The notes beneath the pieces were generated by a model, which was given only the letters and a program-made list of their open reading frames with translations, searched no databases and had not been told where the DNA came from. 64,000 nt of DNA from Antitrichia curtipendula (Eukaryota; Streptophyta; Bryopsida; Hypnales; Leucodontaceae): NCBI GenBank assembly GCA_951230915.1, contig OX579637.1, forward strand, positions 7,378,001 to 7,442,000, written 5' to 3'. A program made the translations under genes and the position numbers. Positions 11,119 to 26,267 of this stretch are shown piece after piece. Position 1 is the stretch's first letter. Every line of letters begins with the position of its first letter.

Positions 11119-13617
11119 CTCCAAAGTTTCCAGTGTAAAAAGGGGCCTATATTTTAATGGCCCCCAATATCAAATGTCATGGAATTTCATTTCGAAAGCC
11201 ACTGGATTAAAATTCTAGAAGTTGTAAATACTCCCAACTATTAGGATTTATGGAAATATTAAATTTGAGTGTAACTTGAATCCATTTGCACGTGCCCAAA
11301 AAAAATTTGGATGAAAGGGGGCCTGTACTTTAATGGCTCTCAATATCAAATGTCATGGAACTTCATTTCGAAAGCCACTAGATTAAAATTCTAGAAGTTG
11401 TAAATATTTCCAACTATTTGGATTCATGGAAATATTAAATTTAGGTGTAACTTGAATCCATTTGCACGTGTCCAAAAAAAATTAGGAATGAAAGGGGGCC
11501 TGTACTTTAATGGCCCTCAATATCAAATGTCATGGAATTTCATTTTGAAAGCCACAAGATTGAAATTCTAGAAGTTGTTATTACTCCCAACTATTTGGAT
11601 CCATGGAAATATTAAATTTGGATGTAACTTGGATCTATTTGCACGTGTCCAAAAAAAACTAGTAATGATATGGGGCTCGTACTTTAGTGGCCCCCAATAT
11701 CAAATGTCATGGAATTTCATTTCAAAAGCCATTGGATTGAAATTCTAGAAGTTGTAAGTACTCCCAACGATTTGGATCCTTGGAAATACTAAGTTTCGGT
11801 GTAACTTGGATCCATTTGCACGTGTTCAAAAAAAATTAGGAATAAAAGGGGGCCTGTACTTTAATGGCCCCCAATACTAAATGTCATGGAGTTTCATTTC
11901 GAAAGCCATTGGATTGAAATTCTAGAAGTTGTAAGTACTCCCAACTATTTGGATCCATAGAAATACTAAACTTAGATGGAACTTGGATCCTTTTGCATGT
12001 GTCCAAAAAAAACTAGTAATGATATGGGGTCTGTACTTTAATGGTCCCCATTATCAAATATCATGGAATCTAATTTCGAAAGCCATTGAGTTGAAATTCT
12101 AGAAGTTTTAAATACTCCACCCTATTTGGATCCTTGGAAATATTAAGTTTCGGTGTAACTTGGATCCATTTGCACGTGTCCAAAAAAAATTACAAATGAA
12201 AGGGGGCCTGTACTTTAATGGCCCTCAATATCAAATGTCATGGAATTTTATTTCGAAAGCCATTGGATTGAAATTCTAGAAGTTGTAAATACTCCCAACT
12301 ATTTGGATCCATGGAAATATTAAATTTAGGTGTAACTTGAATCCATTTGCATGTATCCAAAAAAAATTAGGAATGAAAGGGGCCTTGTACTTTAATGGCC
12401 CCCATTATTAAATGTAATGGAATTTGATTTTAAGAGCCACTGGATTGAAATTCTAGAAGTTGTAAATACTCCCAACTATTTGGATATATGGAAGTAATAA
12501 ATTAGGGTGTAACTTGGATCCGTTTGCACGTGTCCAAAAAAAATTAGGAATGAAAGGGTCCTTGTACTTTAATGGCCCCATTATTAAATGTAATGGAATT
12601 TGGTTTCGAAAGCCATTCCATTGAAATTCTAGAAGTTGTAAATACTCCCAACTATTTGGGTCTATGGGAAATATTAAATTTAGGTGTAACTTGAATCCAT
12701 TTGCACGAGTCCAAAAAAACTTAGGAATAAAAGGAGTCCTGTACTGAAATGGCCCCCAATATTAAATGTAATGGAATTTGGTTTCGAGAGCCACTGGATT
12801 GAAATTCTAGAAGTTGTAAAAACTCCCAACTATTTGAATCCATGGAAATATTAGATTTGGGTGTACCTTGGATTCATTTGTACGTGTCCAAAAAATATTA
12901 GGAATGAAAGGGTCCCTGTACCGAAATGGTCATCTATATCAAATGTCATTGAATTTCATTTCAAAAGCCACAGGATTGAAAATCTAGAAGTTGTAAATAC
13001 TCCCAACTATTTGGATCCATGGAAATATTAAATTTGGATGTAACTTGGATCCATTTGCACGTGTCCAAAAAAAATTAGGAATAAAAAGGGGCTTGTACTG
13101 ATATAGCCCCCAATATCAAATGTCATGGAATTTCATTTCGAAAGCCACAAGATTGAAATTCTAGAAGTTGCAAGTACTGCCAACTACTTGGATTCATGGA
13201 AATATTAATTTAACGTGTAACTTGGATTCATTTGCACCTGCCCAAAAAAAAATAGGAATGAAAGGGGACCTATACTTTAATAGCCCGCAATATCAAATGT
13301 CATGGAATTTCATTTCGAAAGCCATTGAATTGAAATCCTAGAAGTTGTAAGTACTCCCAACTATTTGAACCCATGGAAATATTAAATTTAGGTGTAACTT
13401 GAATCCATTTGCATGTGCCCAAAAAAAATTAGGAATGAGAGGGGGCCTATATTTTAATGGCCCTAAATATCAAATGTCGTGGAATTCCATTTCGAAAGCC
13501 ACTGGATTGAAATTCTAGAAGTTGTAAATACTTCCAACTATTAGGATTTATGGAAATATTAAATTTGGGTGTAACTTGAATCCATTTGCACGTGCCCAAA
13601 AAAAATTTGGAATGAAA

Positions 13618-13642
13618 GGGGGCCTGTACTTTAATGGCCCCC
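13618..13642. repeat. Example of the array 1 monomer dyad
   Basis: GGGGGCC at 13618-13624 and GGCCCCC at 13636-13642 are perfect inverted repeats with an 11-base centre. Most array 1 monomers keep at least the inner GGCC pairs. It lies just before the CAAATGTCAT box, a different place from the array 2 dyad. Confidence 0.7.
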
Positions 13643-16261
13643 AATATCAAATGTAATGGAATTTGGTTTTGAGAGCCACTGGACTGAAATTCTAGAAGAT
13701 GTAAATACTCCCAACTATTTGGATCCATAAAAATATTAAATTTCTGTGTAACCTTCATCCATTTGCACGTGTCTAAGAAAAATTAGGAATGAAAGGGGGC
13801 CTGTACTTTAATGGCCCTCAATATCAAATGTCATGGACTTTCATTTCCAAAGCCACTGGATTCAAATTTTAGAAGTTGTTAATACTCCCAACTATTTGGA
13901 TCCATGGAAATAATAAATTTGGGTGTACCTTGGATCCATTTGTTTGTGCCCAAAAAAAATTAGAAATGACAGGGGCCCTGTACTTTAATGGCCCTCAATA
14001 TCAAATGCCATGGAATTTCATTTCGAAAGGCATTCGGTTGAAATGTCAGAAGTTTTAAATACTCCCAACTATTTGCATCCATGGAATTAATAAATTTGGG
14101 TGTAACTTGGATCCATTTGCACGTGTTTAAAAAAATTTAGGAATGACAGGGGTCTATACTTTAATGGCCTCCAGTATCAAATGTCATGGAATTTCATATC
14201 GAAAGTTATTGGATTGAAATCCTAGAAGTTGTAAATACTCCCAACTGTTTGAATCCATGAAATTAATAAATTTGGATGTAACTTGGATCCATTTGCACGT
14301 GTCCAATAAAAACTAGTAATGATAAAGGGCCTGTACTTTATTGGCCCCCAATATCAAATGTCATGGAATCTCATTTCTAAAGCCATTGGCTTGAAATTCT
14401 AGAAGTTGTAAATACTCCCAACTATTTGCATTCATGGAAATAATAAATTTGGATGTAACTTGGATCCATTTGCACGTGTTCAAAAATAATTAGGAATAAA
14501 AAGGGGCATGTACTTTAATGGCCCTCAATATCAAATGTCATGGAATTACATTTCAAAAGCCACTGGATTGAAATTCTAGAAGTCGTAATTAGTCCCAACT
14601 ATTTGAATATATGAAATTATTAAATTTGGGTGTAACTTGGATCCATGTGCACGTGTCCAAAAAAAACTAGGCATGAAAGGTGGCCTGTATTTTATTGGCC
14701 CTCAATATCAAATATTATGGAATTACATTTCGAAAGCCACTGGGTTGAAATTCTTGAAGTTGTAAATACTTCCATCTATTTGGATCCATGGAAATATTAA
14801 ATTTGGGTGTAACTTGGATCCATTTGAACGTGTCCAAAAGAAATTAGGCATGAAAGAGAGCGTGTTCTTTAATGACTCTGAATATCAAATGTCAGGGAAT
14901 TACATTTCGGAAGCCATTGCATTGAATTTCTAGAACAAGTATATACTCCCAGCTATTTGAATCCATGGAAATATTAAATTTGGGTGTATGTTGCATCCAA
15001 TTGCACGTGTCTAAGAAAAACTAGTAATGATAGGGGGCTTGAACTTTATTGGCCGCCAATATCAAATGTCATGGAATTTCATTTTCCAAAGCCATTGGAT
15101 TGAAATTTTAGAAGTTGTAAATACTCCCAACTATTTGAATCCATAGAAATAATAAATTTGGGTGTACCTTGGATCCATTTGCACGTGTCCAAAAGAAATT
15201 AAAAATAAAAGAAGGCATGTACTTTAATGGCCCACAATATCAAATGTCATGGAATTACATTTCGAAAGCCACTGGATTGAAATTCTAGAAGTTGTAAATA
15301 CTCCCAACTATTTGAATACATGGAATTATTAAATTTGTATGTAAGTTGGATCCATTTGCATGTGTAAAAAAAAACTAAGCATGAAAGGTGGCCTGTACTT
15401 TATTGGCCCTCAATATCAAATGTCATGGAATTTAATTTCGAAAGCCACTGGATTGAAATTCTAGAAGTTGTAACTACTCCCATCTATTAGGATTCATGGA
15501 AATATTAAATTTGGGTATAACTTGAATCCATTTGCACGTGTCCAAAAAAAAATTGGAATGAAAGGGTCCTTGTACTTTAATGGTCCCCAATGTCAAATGT
15601 CATGGAATTTTATTTTGAAAGCATCAACATTGAAATTATAGAACTTGTAAATAATCCCCACTATTTGAGTACATGGAATTATTAAATTTGGGTGTAACTT
15701 GGATCCTTTTGCTCGTGCCCAAAAAACTTTAGGAATAAATGAGGCCTGTATATTAAGGCCCCCAATATCAAATGTAATGGAATTTGATTTCGAGAGCCAG
15801 TGGATGGAATTCCTGAAGTCGTAAATACTCCCAACTATTTAGATCTATAAAATATTAAATTTGGGAGTAACTTGGATCCATTTGCACATGTCCAAAAAAA
15901 TTAGGAATGAAAGGGGGCATGTACTTTAATGGCCTCCAATATCAAATGTCATGGAATTTGATTTCAAAAGCCACTAGATTGAAAATCTAGAAGTTGTAAA
16001 TACTCCCATTTATTTGGATCCATGGAAATATTAAATTTAGGTGTAAATTGGATCCATTTGCACGTGTCCAGAAAAAATCAAGAATAAAAAAGGCCTTCTA
16101 CTTTAATGGCCCTTAATATTATTTGTAATGGAATTTGATTTCTAGAGCCACTGGATTGAAATTCTAGAAGTTGTAAATATTTCCAAGTATTTGAATATAT
16201 GGAAATATTAAGTTTGGGTGTAACTTGGGTCTATTTGCACGTGCCCAAAAAAAATTAGGAA

Positions 16262-16415
16262 TGAAAGGGGGCCTGTACAGTCTGTACTTTAATGGCCCCA
16301 AATATCAAATGTCATGGAATTCCATTTCGAAAGCCATTGCAACGGAATTTCATTTCGAAAGCCAGTGCAACGAATAGTTTTCCAAAGCCACTGCAACGAA
16401 ATTCTAGAAGTTGTA
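16262..16415 (+). repeat. Enlarged satellite monomer with internal triplication
   Basis: The distance between successive CAAATGTCAT boxes here is 230 (16306 to 16536), about 53 more than normal. The reasons are visible: a roughly 27-base unit around AAAGCCA is present three times (AAAGCCA at 16330, 16358, 16384), each followed by TGCAACG. Upstream, a CTGTAC piece is doubled at about 16273 and 16282. Confidence 0.7.
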
Positions 16416-17487
16416 AATACTCCCAACTATTTGAATTCACGGAAATGTTAAATTTGGTGTAACATGGATCCATTTGTACGTGTCCAAAAGAAATTAGGAA
16501 TGAAAGAGGGCATGTGCTTTAATGGCCCTCAATATCAAATGTCATGGAATTACATTTCGGAAGCCACTGGATTGAAGTTCTAGAAGTTGTAAATAGTCCC
16601 TACTATTTGAATACATGGAATTATTAATTTTGGGTGTAACTTGGATCCATTTGCAAGTGTCCAAAAGAAATTAGACATGAAAGAGGGCGTTTACTTTAAT
16701 GGCCCTCAATATCAAACGTCATGGAATTACATTTCGAAGGCCACTGGATTGAATTTCTGGAACAAGTGAATACTCCCATCTATTTGAATCCATAGAAACA
16801 TTTATTCTAGGTGTAACTTGGATCCAATTTCACGTGTCTAAAAAAAACTAGTAATGATAGGGGGCTTGTAATTTAATGGCCCCCAATATCAAATGTCATG
16901 GAATTACACTCGAATGTCACTGGATTGAAATTCTAGAAGTTGTAAATAATCCCAACTATTTAAATCCATGGAAATATTAAATTTAGGTGTAACTTGGATC
17001 CAATTGTACGTGTCTAAAAAAAAAATAGAAATGAAAGGGGCCTGTACTTTATTGCTTCCTAATACCAAATGTCATAGAACTTCATTTCTAAAGCCATTGG
17101 ATTGAAATTTTGGAAGATGTAACTACTCCCAACTATTTGAATCCATGGAAATATTAAGTTTTTGAGTAACTTGGATCCATTTGCACGTGTCCAAAAAAAA
17201 TTAGGAATGAAAGGGGCCTCTATTTTAATGGCCTCCAATGTCAAATGTCATAGAATTTCATTTTGAAAGCCATTGGATTGAAATTCTAGAACTTGTAAAT
17301 ACTCCCAACTATTTGAGTCCATGGAATTATTAAGTTTGGATGTAACTTGGATCCATTTTCAGGTGTTCAAAAAAAATTAGGAATGAATGGGGGCCTATAC
17401 TTTAATGGCCTCCAAAATCAAATGTCATGGAATTTCATTTCGAAAGCCACAAGATTGAAATTCTAGAAGTTGCAAGTACTCCCAACT

Positions 17488-19858
17488 GTTTAATTCTTTT
17501 GAAATAATAAATTTGCGTGTAACTTGGATCCATTTGCACGTGTCCAAAAAAATTAGGAATGAAACGGGGCATGTACTTTAATGGCCCTCAATATCAAATG
17601 TCATGGAATTTCATTTCGAAAGCCACTGGATTGAAATTCTCGAAGTTGTAAATACTTCCAACTATTTGGATCCATGGAAGTATTAAGTTTGGGTGTAACT
17701 TAGATACATTTGCATGTGTCCAAAAAAAATTAGGAATGAATGGGGTCATGTACTAAAATGGCTCTTAATGTCAAATGTCATGGAATTTCATTTCGAAAGC
17801 CACTGGATTGAAATTTTAGAAGTTGTAAATACTCCCAACTATTTGAATCTATGGAAATATTAAATTTTGGGTGTAATTTGGATTCATTTGCAAGTGTTCA
17901 AAAAAAATTAGGAATGAAAGGGGGCCTATACTTTAATGGCCCCCAATATCAAATGTCATGGAATTTCATTTTGAAAGCCATTGGATTCAAATTTTAGAAG
18001 TTGTAAATATTCCCACTATTTGGATCTATGGAAATATTAAATTTGGGTGTAACTTGGATCCATTTGCACGTGTCCAAAATAATTTATGAATGAAAAGGGG
18101 CCTTTACTTTAATGGCCCCTAATATCAAATGTCATGGAATTCCATTTCGAAATCCACAAGATTGAAATTCTAGAGGTTGTAAGTACTCCCAACTATTTGG
18201 ATCCATGGAATTAATAAATTTGGGTGTAACTTGGATCCATCTGCAGGTGTCCAAAAAAAATTCGGAATGAAAGGGGGCCTGTATTTTAATGGCCCCCAAT
18301 ATCAAATGTCATGGAATTTCATTTTGAAAGCCACAAGATTGAAGTTCTAGAAGTTGTAAATACTCCCAACTATTTGAATCCATAGAAATATTAAGTTTGG
18401 ATGTAACTTGGATCCATTTGCACGTGACCAAAAAAAATTTGGAATGAAAGGGGGCCTATACTTTAATGGCCCCAAATATCAAATGTCATTGAATTTCATT
18501 TCGAAAGGCATTGGATTTGAATCATTGAAGTTGTAATTATTCTCAACTATTTGGATTTATGGAAGTAATAAATTTGGATGTAACTTGGATCCATTTGCAC
18601 GTGTCCAAAACATACTAGTAATGATATGGGGCCTGTACTTTAATGGTCCCTAGTATCAAATTCCATGGAAATTCATTTCAAAAGCCACAAGATTGAAATT
18701 CTAGAAGTTATGAGTACTCCCAACTACTTGGATCCATGGAAATAATAAATTTTGGTGTAACTTGGATCCATTTGCATGTGTCCAAAAATGATTAGGAATG
18801 AAAGGGGGCCTATATTTTAATGGCCCTCAATATCAAATGTCATGGAATTTCATTTCGAAAGCCACTGGATTGAAATTCTAGAAGTTGTAAGTACTCCCAA
18901 CTATTTGGATCCATGGAAACATTAAGCTTGGGTGTAACTTGGATCCATTTGCAGGTATTAAAAAAAAATTAGGAATGAAAGGGGGTCTATACTTTTGGCC
19001 CCCAATATCAAATGTCATGGAATTTCTTTTCGAAAGCCACAAGATTGAAATTTTAGAAGTCGTAAATACTCCCGACTGTTTGAATCCATAGAAATATTAA
19101 ATTAGGGTGTAACTTGGATCCATTTGCAGGTGTCCAAAAAACATTAGGAATGATATGGGGCCTGTACTTTAATGGTTCCTAGTATCAAATTCCATGGAAA
19201 TTCATTTCAAAAGCCACAAGATTGAAATTCTAGAAGTTATAAGTACTCCCAACTACTTGGATCCATGGAAATAATAAATTTTGGTGTAACTTGGATCCAT
19301 TTGTATGTGTCCAAAAAGGATTAGGAATGAAAGGGGGCCTATATTTTAATGGCCCTCAATATCAAATGTCATGGAATTTCATTTCGAAAGGCATTCGATT
19401 GAAATGTCAGAAGTTGTTCATACACCCAACTATTTGGATTTTTGGAAGTATTAAATTTGGGTGTAACTTGGATCCATTTGCACGTGTCCAAAAAAATCTA
19501 GTAGTGATATGGGGCCTGTACTTTCATAGTCCCTTGTATCAAATGTCATGGAATTTCTTTTTGAAAGCCACAAGATTGAAATTCTAGAGGTTGTAAGTAC
19601 TCTCAACTATTTGGATCCATGGAATTAATAAATTTCGGTGTAACTCGGATCCATTTGCAGGTGTCCAAAAAAGATTAAGAATGAAACGGGGCCTATACTT
19701 TAATGGCCCCCAATATCAAATGTCATGGAATTTCATTTCGAAAGCCACTGTATTGAAATTCTAGAAGTTGTAAGTACTCCCAACGATTTGAGTCTTTGGA
19801 AATAGTAAATTTAGGTGTAACTTGGATCCATTTGCATGTGTCCAAAAAGGATTAGGAA
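17488..19858 (+). repeat. Array 1 block copied to 23146-25515
   Basis: From the odd monomer containing GTTTAATTCTTTTGAA (17488) onwards the sequence matches 23146 onwards at an offset of about 5,658, with near identity in the later part (for example 18400-19850 against 24060-25510). One monomer near 17,870-18,045 is missing in the second copy and one extra monomer near 23,860-24,030 is present there, so the total length is conserved. Confidence 0.7.
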
Positions 19859-22800
19859 TGAAAGGGGGCCTGTACTTTATTGGCCCTCAATATCAAATGT
19901 CATGGAATTTCTTTTCGAAATCCACAAGATTGAAATTCTAGAGGTTGTAAGTACTCCCAACTATTTGGATCCATGGAATTAATAAATTTGGGTGTAACTT
20001 GGATCCATTTGCAGGTGTCCAAAAAAAATTCGGAATGAAAGGGGGCCTGTATTTTAATGGCCCCCAATATCAAATGTCATGGAATTTCATTTCGAAAGCC
20101 ACTATATTGAAATTCTAGAAGTTGTAAGTACTCCCAGCGATTTGAGTCCTTGGAAATAGTAAATTTGGGTGTAACTTGGATCCATTTGGACGTGTCATAA
20201 AAAAATTCGGAATGAAAGGGGGCCTGTACTTTATTGGCCCTCAATATCAAATGTCATGGAATTTCTTTTCGAAAGCCACTTTATTGAAATTCTAGAGGTT
20301 GTGAGTACTCCCAACGATTTGAGTCCTTGGAAATAGTAAATTTGGGTGTAACTTGGATCCATTTGGACGTGTCATAAAAAAATTCGGAATGAAAGGGGGC
20401 CTGTACTTTATTGGCCCTTAATATCAAATGTCATGGAATTTCATTTCGAAAGCCACTGTATTGAAATTCTAGAAGTTGTAAGTACTCCCAACTATTTGGA
20501 TCTATGGAATTATTAAATTTGGGTGTAACTTGGATCCATTTGAACGTGTCATAAAAAAATTCGGAATGAAAGGGAGCCTGTATTTTAATGGCCCCTAATA
20601 TCAAATGTCATGGAATTTCTTTTCTGAAGCCATTGGATTGAAAATCTAGAAGTTGTAAATACTCCCAACTATTTGGATCCATGGAAATATTAAATTTGGG
20701 TGTAACTTGGATCCATTTGCACGTGTCCGAAAAAGATTAGGAATGAAAGGGGGCCTATATTTTATTGCCCACAATATCAAATGTCGTGGAATTTCATTTC
20801 GAAAGCCATTGTATTGAAATTCTAGAAGTTATAAGTACTCCCAACGATTTGAGTCCTTGGAAATAGTAAATTTGGGTGTAACTTGGATCCATTTGGACGT
20901 GTCATAAAAAAATTCGGAATGAAAGGGGGCCTGTACTTTAATGGATCTTAATATCAAATGTCATGGAATTTCATTTCGAAAGGCATTCGATTGAAATTCT
21001 AGAAGTTGTAAATACTCCCAACTATTTGGACCCATGGAAATATTAAATTTGGGTGTAACTTGGATCCATTTGCACGTGTCCGAAAAAGATTAGGAATGAA
21101 AGGGGGCCTATATTTTAATGCCCACAATATCAAATGTCGTGGAATTTTATTTCGAAAGCCATAAACTTGAAATTCTAAAAGTTGTAAGTACTCCCAACTA
21201 TTTGGATCTATAGAAGTAATAAATTTGGGTGTAACTTGGATCCATTTGCACGTTTTCAAAAAAACTAGTAATGATATGGGGCCTTTACTTTAATGGTCCC
21301 TAGTATCAAATGTCATAGAATTTCATTTCGAAAGCCACAAGATTGAAATTCTAGAAGTTGTAAGTACTTCAAACTATATGAATCCATGGAAATATTAAAT
21401 TTTGGGTGTAACTTGGATCCATTTGCAGGTGTTCAAAAAAATTAGGAATGAAAGGGGGCCTATACTTTAATGGCCCCAATATCAAATGTCGTGGAATTTC
21501 ATTTCGAAAGCCATTGGGTTGAAATTCTAGAAGTTGTAAGTACTCCCAACGATTTGGAGCCATGGAAATATTAAGCTTGAGTGAAACTCGGATCCATTTG
21601 CAGGTGTCTAAAAAAGATTAGGAATGAAAGGGGGCTCATATTTCAATGGCCCCCAATATCAAATGTCGTGGTATTTCATTTCGAAAGCCATTAGATTGAA
21701 TCTCTAGAAGTTGTAAGTACTCCCAACGATTTGGATCCATGGAAATATTAAGTTTGGGTGTAATTTGGATCCATTTGCACGTGTCCAAAAAAAATTCGGA
21801 ATGAATGGAGTTCTGTACTGAAATGGCTTCCAATATCAAATGTCATGGAATTTCATTTCCAAAGCCATTGGATTGAAATCCTAGAAGTTATAAGTACTCC
21901 CAACTATTTGGATCTATGGAAGTAATAAATTTGGGTGTAACTTGGGTCCATTTGCACGTGTCCAAGAAAATCTAGTAATGAGATGGGGCCTATACTTTAA
22001 TGGTCCCTAGTATCAAATGTCATGGAATTTCATTTTAAAAGCCACTGGATTGAAATTCTAGAAGTTGTAAGTACTCCCAACTATTTGGATCCATGGAAAT
22101 AAAAAATTTGGGAATAACTTGGATCCGTTTTTACGTGTCAATATCTTTTTTGGAATAATAGGGGATATATACTTTAATGGCCCCCACTATCAAATGTCAT
22201 GGAATTTCATTTTCAAAGCCATTGCATTGAAATTCTAGAAGTTGTAAATACTCCCAACTATTTGAATATATGGAATTATTGAATTTGAATGTAACTTAGA
22301 TCCATTTGCAAGTGTCGAAAAAAGATTAGGAATGAAAAGGGGCATGTACTGAAATGGCCCTCAATATCAAATGTCATGGAATTTCATTTCCAAAGCCACT
22401 GGATTGAAATTTTAGAAGTTGTAAGTACTCCCAACTTTTTGAATCCATGGAAATATTAAATTTGAGTGTAACTTGGATCGATTTGCACGTGTCAAAAAAA
22501 AATTTGGAATTAAAGGGCGCCTGTACTTTATTGGCCCTCAATATTAAATGTCATGGAATTTCATTTCGAAAGCCAGTGGATTGAAATTCTAGAGGTTGTA
22601 AGTACTCCCAAATATTTGGATCCATGGAAATATTAAGTTTGGGTGTAACTTGGATCCATTTGCACGTGTCCAAAAAAAATTAGGAATGAAAGGGGGCCTG
22701 TATTTTAATGGCCCCTAATATCAAATGTTATGGAATTTCTTTTCTGAAGCCATTGGATTGAAAATCTAGAAGTTGTAAATACTCCCAACTATTTGGACCC

Positions 22801-23145
22801 ATGGAAATATTAAATTTGGGTGTAACTTGGATCCATTTCCTCGTGTCCAAAGTAAATGAGGAATAAAAGGGGGCCTGTACTTTAATGGCCCCCCAATATC
22901 AAATGTCATGGAATTTCATTTCGAAAGCCATTGGATTGAAATTCTAGAGGTTGTAAGTACTCCCAACTATTTGGACCCATGGAAATATTAAATTTGGGTT
23001 TAATTTGGATCCAATTGCACGGTGCCAAAAAAAACTAGGCATGAAAGGGGGCCTATACTTTATTGGCCCTCAATATCAAATGTCATGGACTTTCATTTCG
23101 AAAGCCACTGGACTGAAATTCTTGAAGTTGTAAATACTCCCAACT

Positions 23146-25515
23146 GTTTAATTCTTTTGAAATAATAAATTTGCGTGTAACTTGGATCCATTTGCACGTG
23201 TCCAAAAAAATTAGGAATGAAACGGGGCATGTACTTTAATGGCCCTCAATATCAAATGTCATGGAATTTCATTTCGAAAGCCACTGGATTGAAATTCTCG
23301 AAGTTGTAAATACTTCCAACTATTTGGATCCATGGAAGTATTAAGTTTGGGTGTAACTTAGATACATTTGCATGTGTCCAAAAAAAATTAGGAATGAATG
23401 GGGTCATGTACTAAAATGGCTCTTAATGTCAAATGTCATGGAATTTCATTTCGAAAGCCACTGGATTGAAATTTTAGAAGTTGTAAATACTCCCAACTAT
23501 TTGAATCCATGGAAATATTAAATTTGGGTGTAACTTGGATCCATTTGCACGTGTCCAAAATAATTTATGAATGAAAGGGGGCCTTTATTTTAATGGCCCC
23601 TAATATCAAATGTCATGGAATTCCATTTCGAAAGCCACAAAATTAAAATTCTAGAAATTGTAAATACTCCCAACTATTTGGATCCATGGAATTAATAAAT
23701 TTGGGTGTAACTTGGATCCATTTGCAGGTGTCCAAAAAAAATTAGGAATGAAAGGGGGCCTATATTTTAATGGCCCCCAATATCAAATGTTATGGAATTT
23801 CATTTTGAAAGCCACAAGATTGAAGTTCTAGAAGTTGTAAATACTCCCAACTATTTGAGCCCATGAAATATTAAATTTGGGTGTAACTTGGATCCATTTG
23901 CACGTGTCCAAAAAATATTAGGAATGAATGGGGTCATGTATTGAAATGGCTCCCAATAGCAAATGTTATAGTACTTCATTTCGAAAGCCACTGGGTTGAA
24001 TTTCTAGAAGTTGTAAATACTCCCAACTATTTGAATCCATAGAAATATTAAGTTTGGATGTAACTTGGATCCATTTGCACGTGACCAAAAAAAATTTGGA
24101 ATGAAAGGGGGCCTATACTTTAATGGCCCCAAATATCAAATGTCATTGAATTTCATTTCGAAAGGCATTGGATTTGAATCATTGAAGTTGTAATTATTCT
24201 CAACTATTTGGATTTATGGAAGTAATAAATTTGGATGTAACTTGGATCCATTTGCACGTGTCCAAAACATACTAGTAATGATATGGGGCCTGTACTTTAA
24301 TGGTCCCTAGTATCAAATTCCATGGAAATTCATTTCAAAAGCCACAAGATTGAAATTCTAGAAGTTATGAGTACTCCCAACTACTTGGATCCATGGAAAT
24401 AATAAATTTTGGTGTAACTTGGATCCATTTGCATGTGTCCAAAAATGATTAGGAATGAAAGGGGGCCTATATTTTAATGGCCCTCAATATCAAATGTCAT
24501 GGAATTTCATTTCGAAAGCCACTGGATTGAAATTCTAGAAGTTGTAAGTACTCCCAACTATTTGGATCCATGGAAACATTAAGCTTGGGTGTAACTTGGA
24601 TCCATTTGCAGGTATTAAAAAAAAATTAGGAATGAAAGGGGGTCTATACTTTTGGCCCCCAATATCAAATGTCATGGAATTTCTTTTCGAAAGCCACAAG
24701 ATTGAAATTTTAGAAGTCGTAAATACTCCCGACTGTTTGAATCCATAGAAATATTAAATTAGGGTGTAACTTGGATCCATTTGCAGGTGTCCAAAAAACA
24801 TTAGGAATGATATGGGGCCTGTACTTTAATGGTTCCTAGTGTCAAATTCCATGGAAATTCATTTCAAAAGCCACAAGATTGAAATTCTAGAAGTTATAAG
24901 TACTCCCAACTACTTGGATCCATGGAAATAATAAATTTTGGTGTAACTTGGATCCATTTGCATGTGTCCAAAAAGGATTAGGAATGAAAGGGGGCCTATA
25001 TTTTAATGGCCCTCAATATCAAATGTCATGGAATTTCATTTCGAAAGGCATTCGATTGAAATGTCAGAAGTTGTTCATACACCCAACTATTTGGATTTTT
25101 GGAAGTATTAAATTTGGGTGTAACTTGGATCCATTTGCACGTGTCCAAAAAAATCTAGTAGTGATATGGGGCCTGTACTTTCATAGTCCCTTGTATCAAA
25201 TGTCATGGAATTTCTTTTTGAAAGCCACAAGATTGAAATTCTAGAGGTTGTAAGTACTCTCAACTATTTGGATCCATGGAATTAATAAATTTCGGTGTAA
25301 CTCGGATCCATTTGCAGGTGTCCAAAAAAGATTAAGAATGAAACGGGGCCTATACTTTAATGGCCCCCAATATCAAATGTCATGGAATTTCATTTCGAAA
25401 GCCACTGTATTGAAATTCTAGAAGTTGTAAGTACTCCCAACGATTTGAGTCTTTGGAAATAGTAAATTTAGGTGTAACTTGGATCCATTTGCATGTGTCC
25501 AAAAAGGATTAGGAA
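23146..25515 (+). repeat. Second copy of the array 1 block
   Basis: This matches 17488-19858 (see that entry). At about 25515 similarity to the first block stops, and the sequence instead matches 22507 onwards. Confidence 0.7.
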
Positions 25516-26267
25516 TTAAAGGGCGCCTGTACTTTATTGGCCCTCAATATTAAATGTCATGGAATTTCATTTCGAAAGCCAGTGGATTGAAATTCTAGAG
25601 GTTGTAAGTACTCCCAAATATTTGGATCCATGGAAATATTAAGTTTGGGTGTAACTTGGATCCATTTGCACGTGTCCAAAAAAAATTAGGAATGAAAGGG
25701 GGGCCTGTATTTTAATGGCCCCTAATATCAAATGTTATGGAATTTCTTTTCTGAAGCCATTGGATTGAAAATCTAGAAGTTGTAAATACTCCCAACTATT
25801 TGGACCCATGGAAATATTAAATTTGGGTGTAACTTGGATCCATTTCCTCGTGTCCAAAGTAAATGAGGAATAAAAGGGGGCCTGTACTTTAATGGCCCCC
25901 CAATATCAAATGTCATGGAATTTCATTTCGAAAGCCATTGGATTGAAATTCTAGAGGTTGTAAGTACTCCCAACTATTTGGACCCATGGAAATATTAAAT
26001 TTGGGTTTAATTTGGATCCAATTGCACGGTGCCAAAAAAAACTAGGCATGAAAGGGGGCCTATACTTTATTGGCCCTCAATATCAAATGTCATGGACTTT
26101 CATTTCGAAAGCCACTGGACTGAAATTCTTGAAGTTGTAAATACTCCCAACTGTTTAATTCTTTTGAAATAATAAATTTGCGTGTAACTTGGATCCATTT
26201 GCACGTGTCCAAAAAAATTAGGAATGAAACGGGGCATGTACTTTAATGGCCCTCAATATCAAATGTC
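25514..26267 (+). repeat. Copy of 22507-23260, closing a 3.0-kb tandem step
   Basis: The segment from GAATTAAAGGGCGCC (about 22507) is found again at about 25514, an offset near 3,007 or about 17 monomers. It includes the same aberrant monomer with GTTTAATTCTTTTGAA (23146 and 26153). This is the mark of unequal exchange inside the array. Confidence 0.65.

Noticed and set aside
13447..13758. 103-codon minus frame in array 1, and similar 60-100 codon frames there
   Set aside because: These are short survivors of the same satellite frame, and they differ in every monomer.
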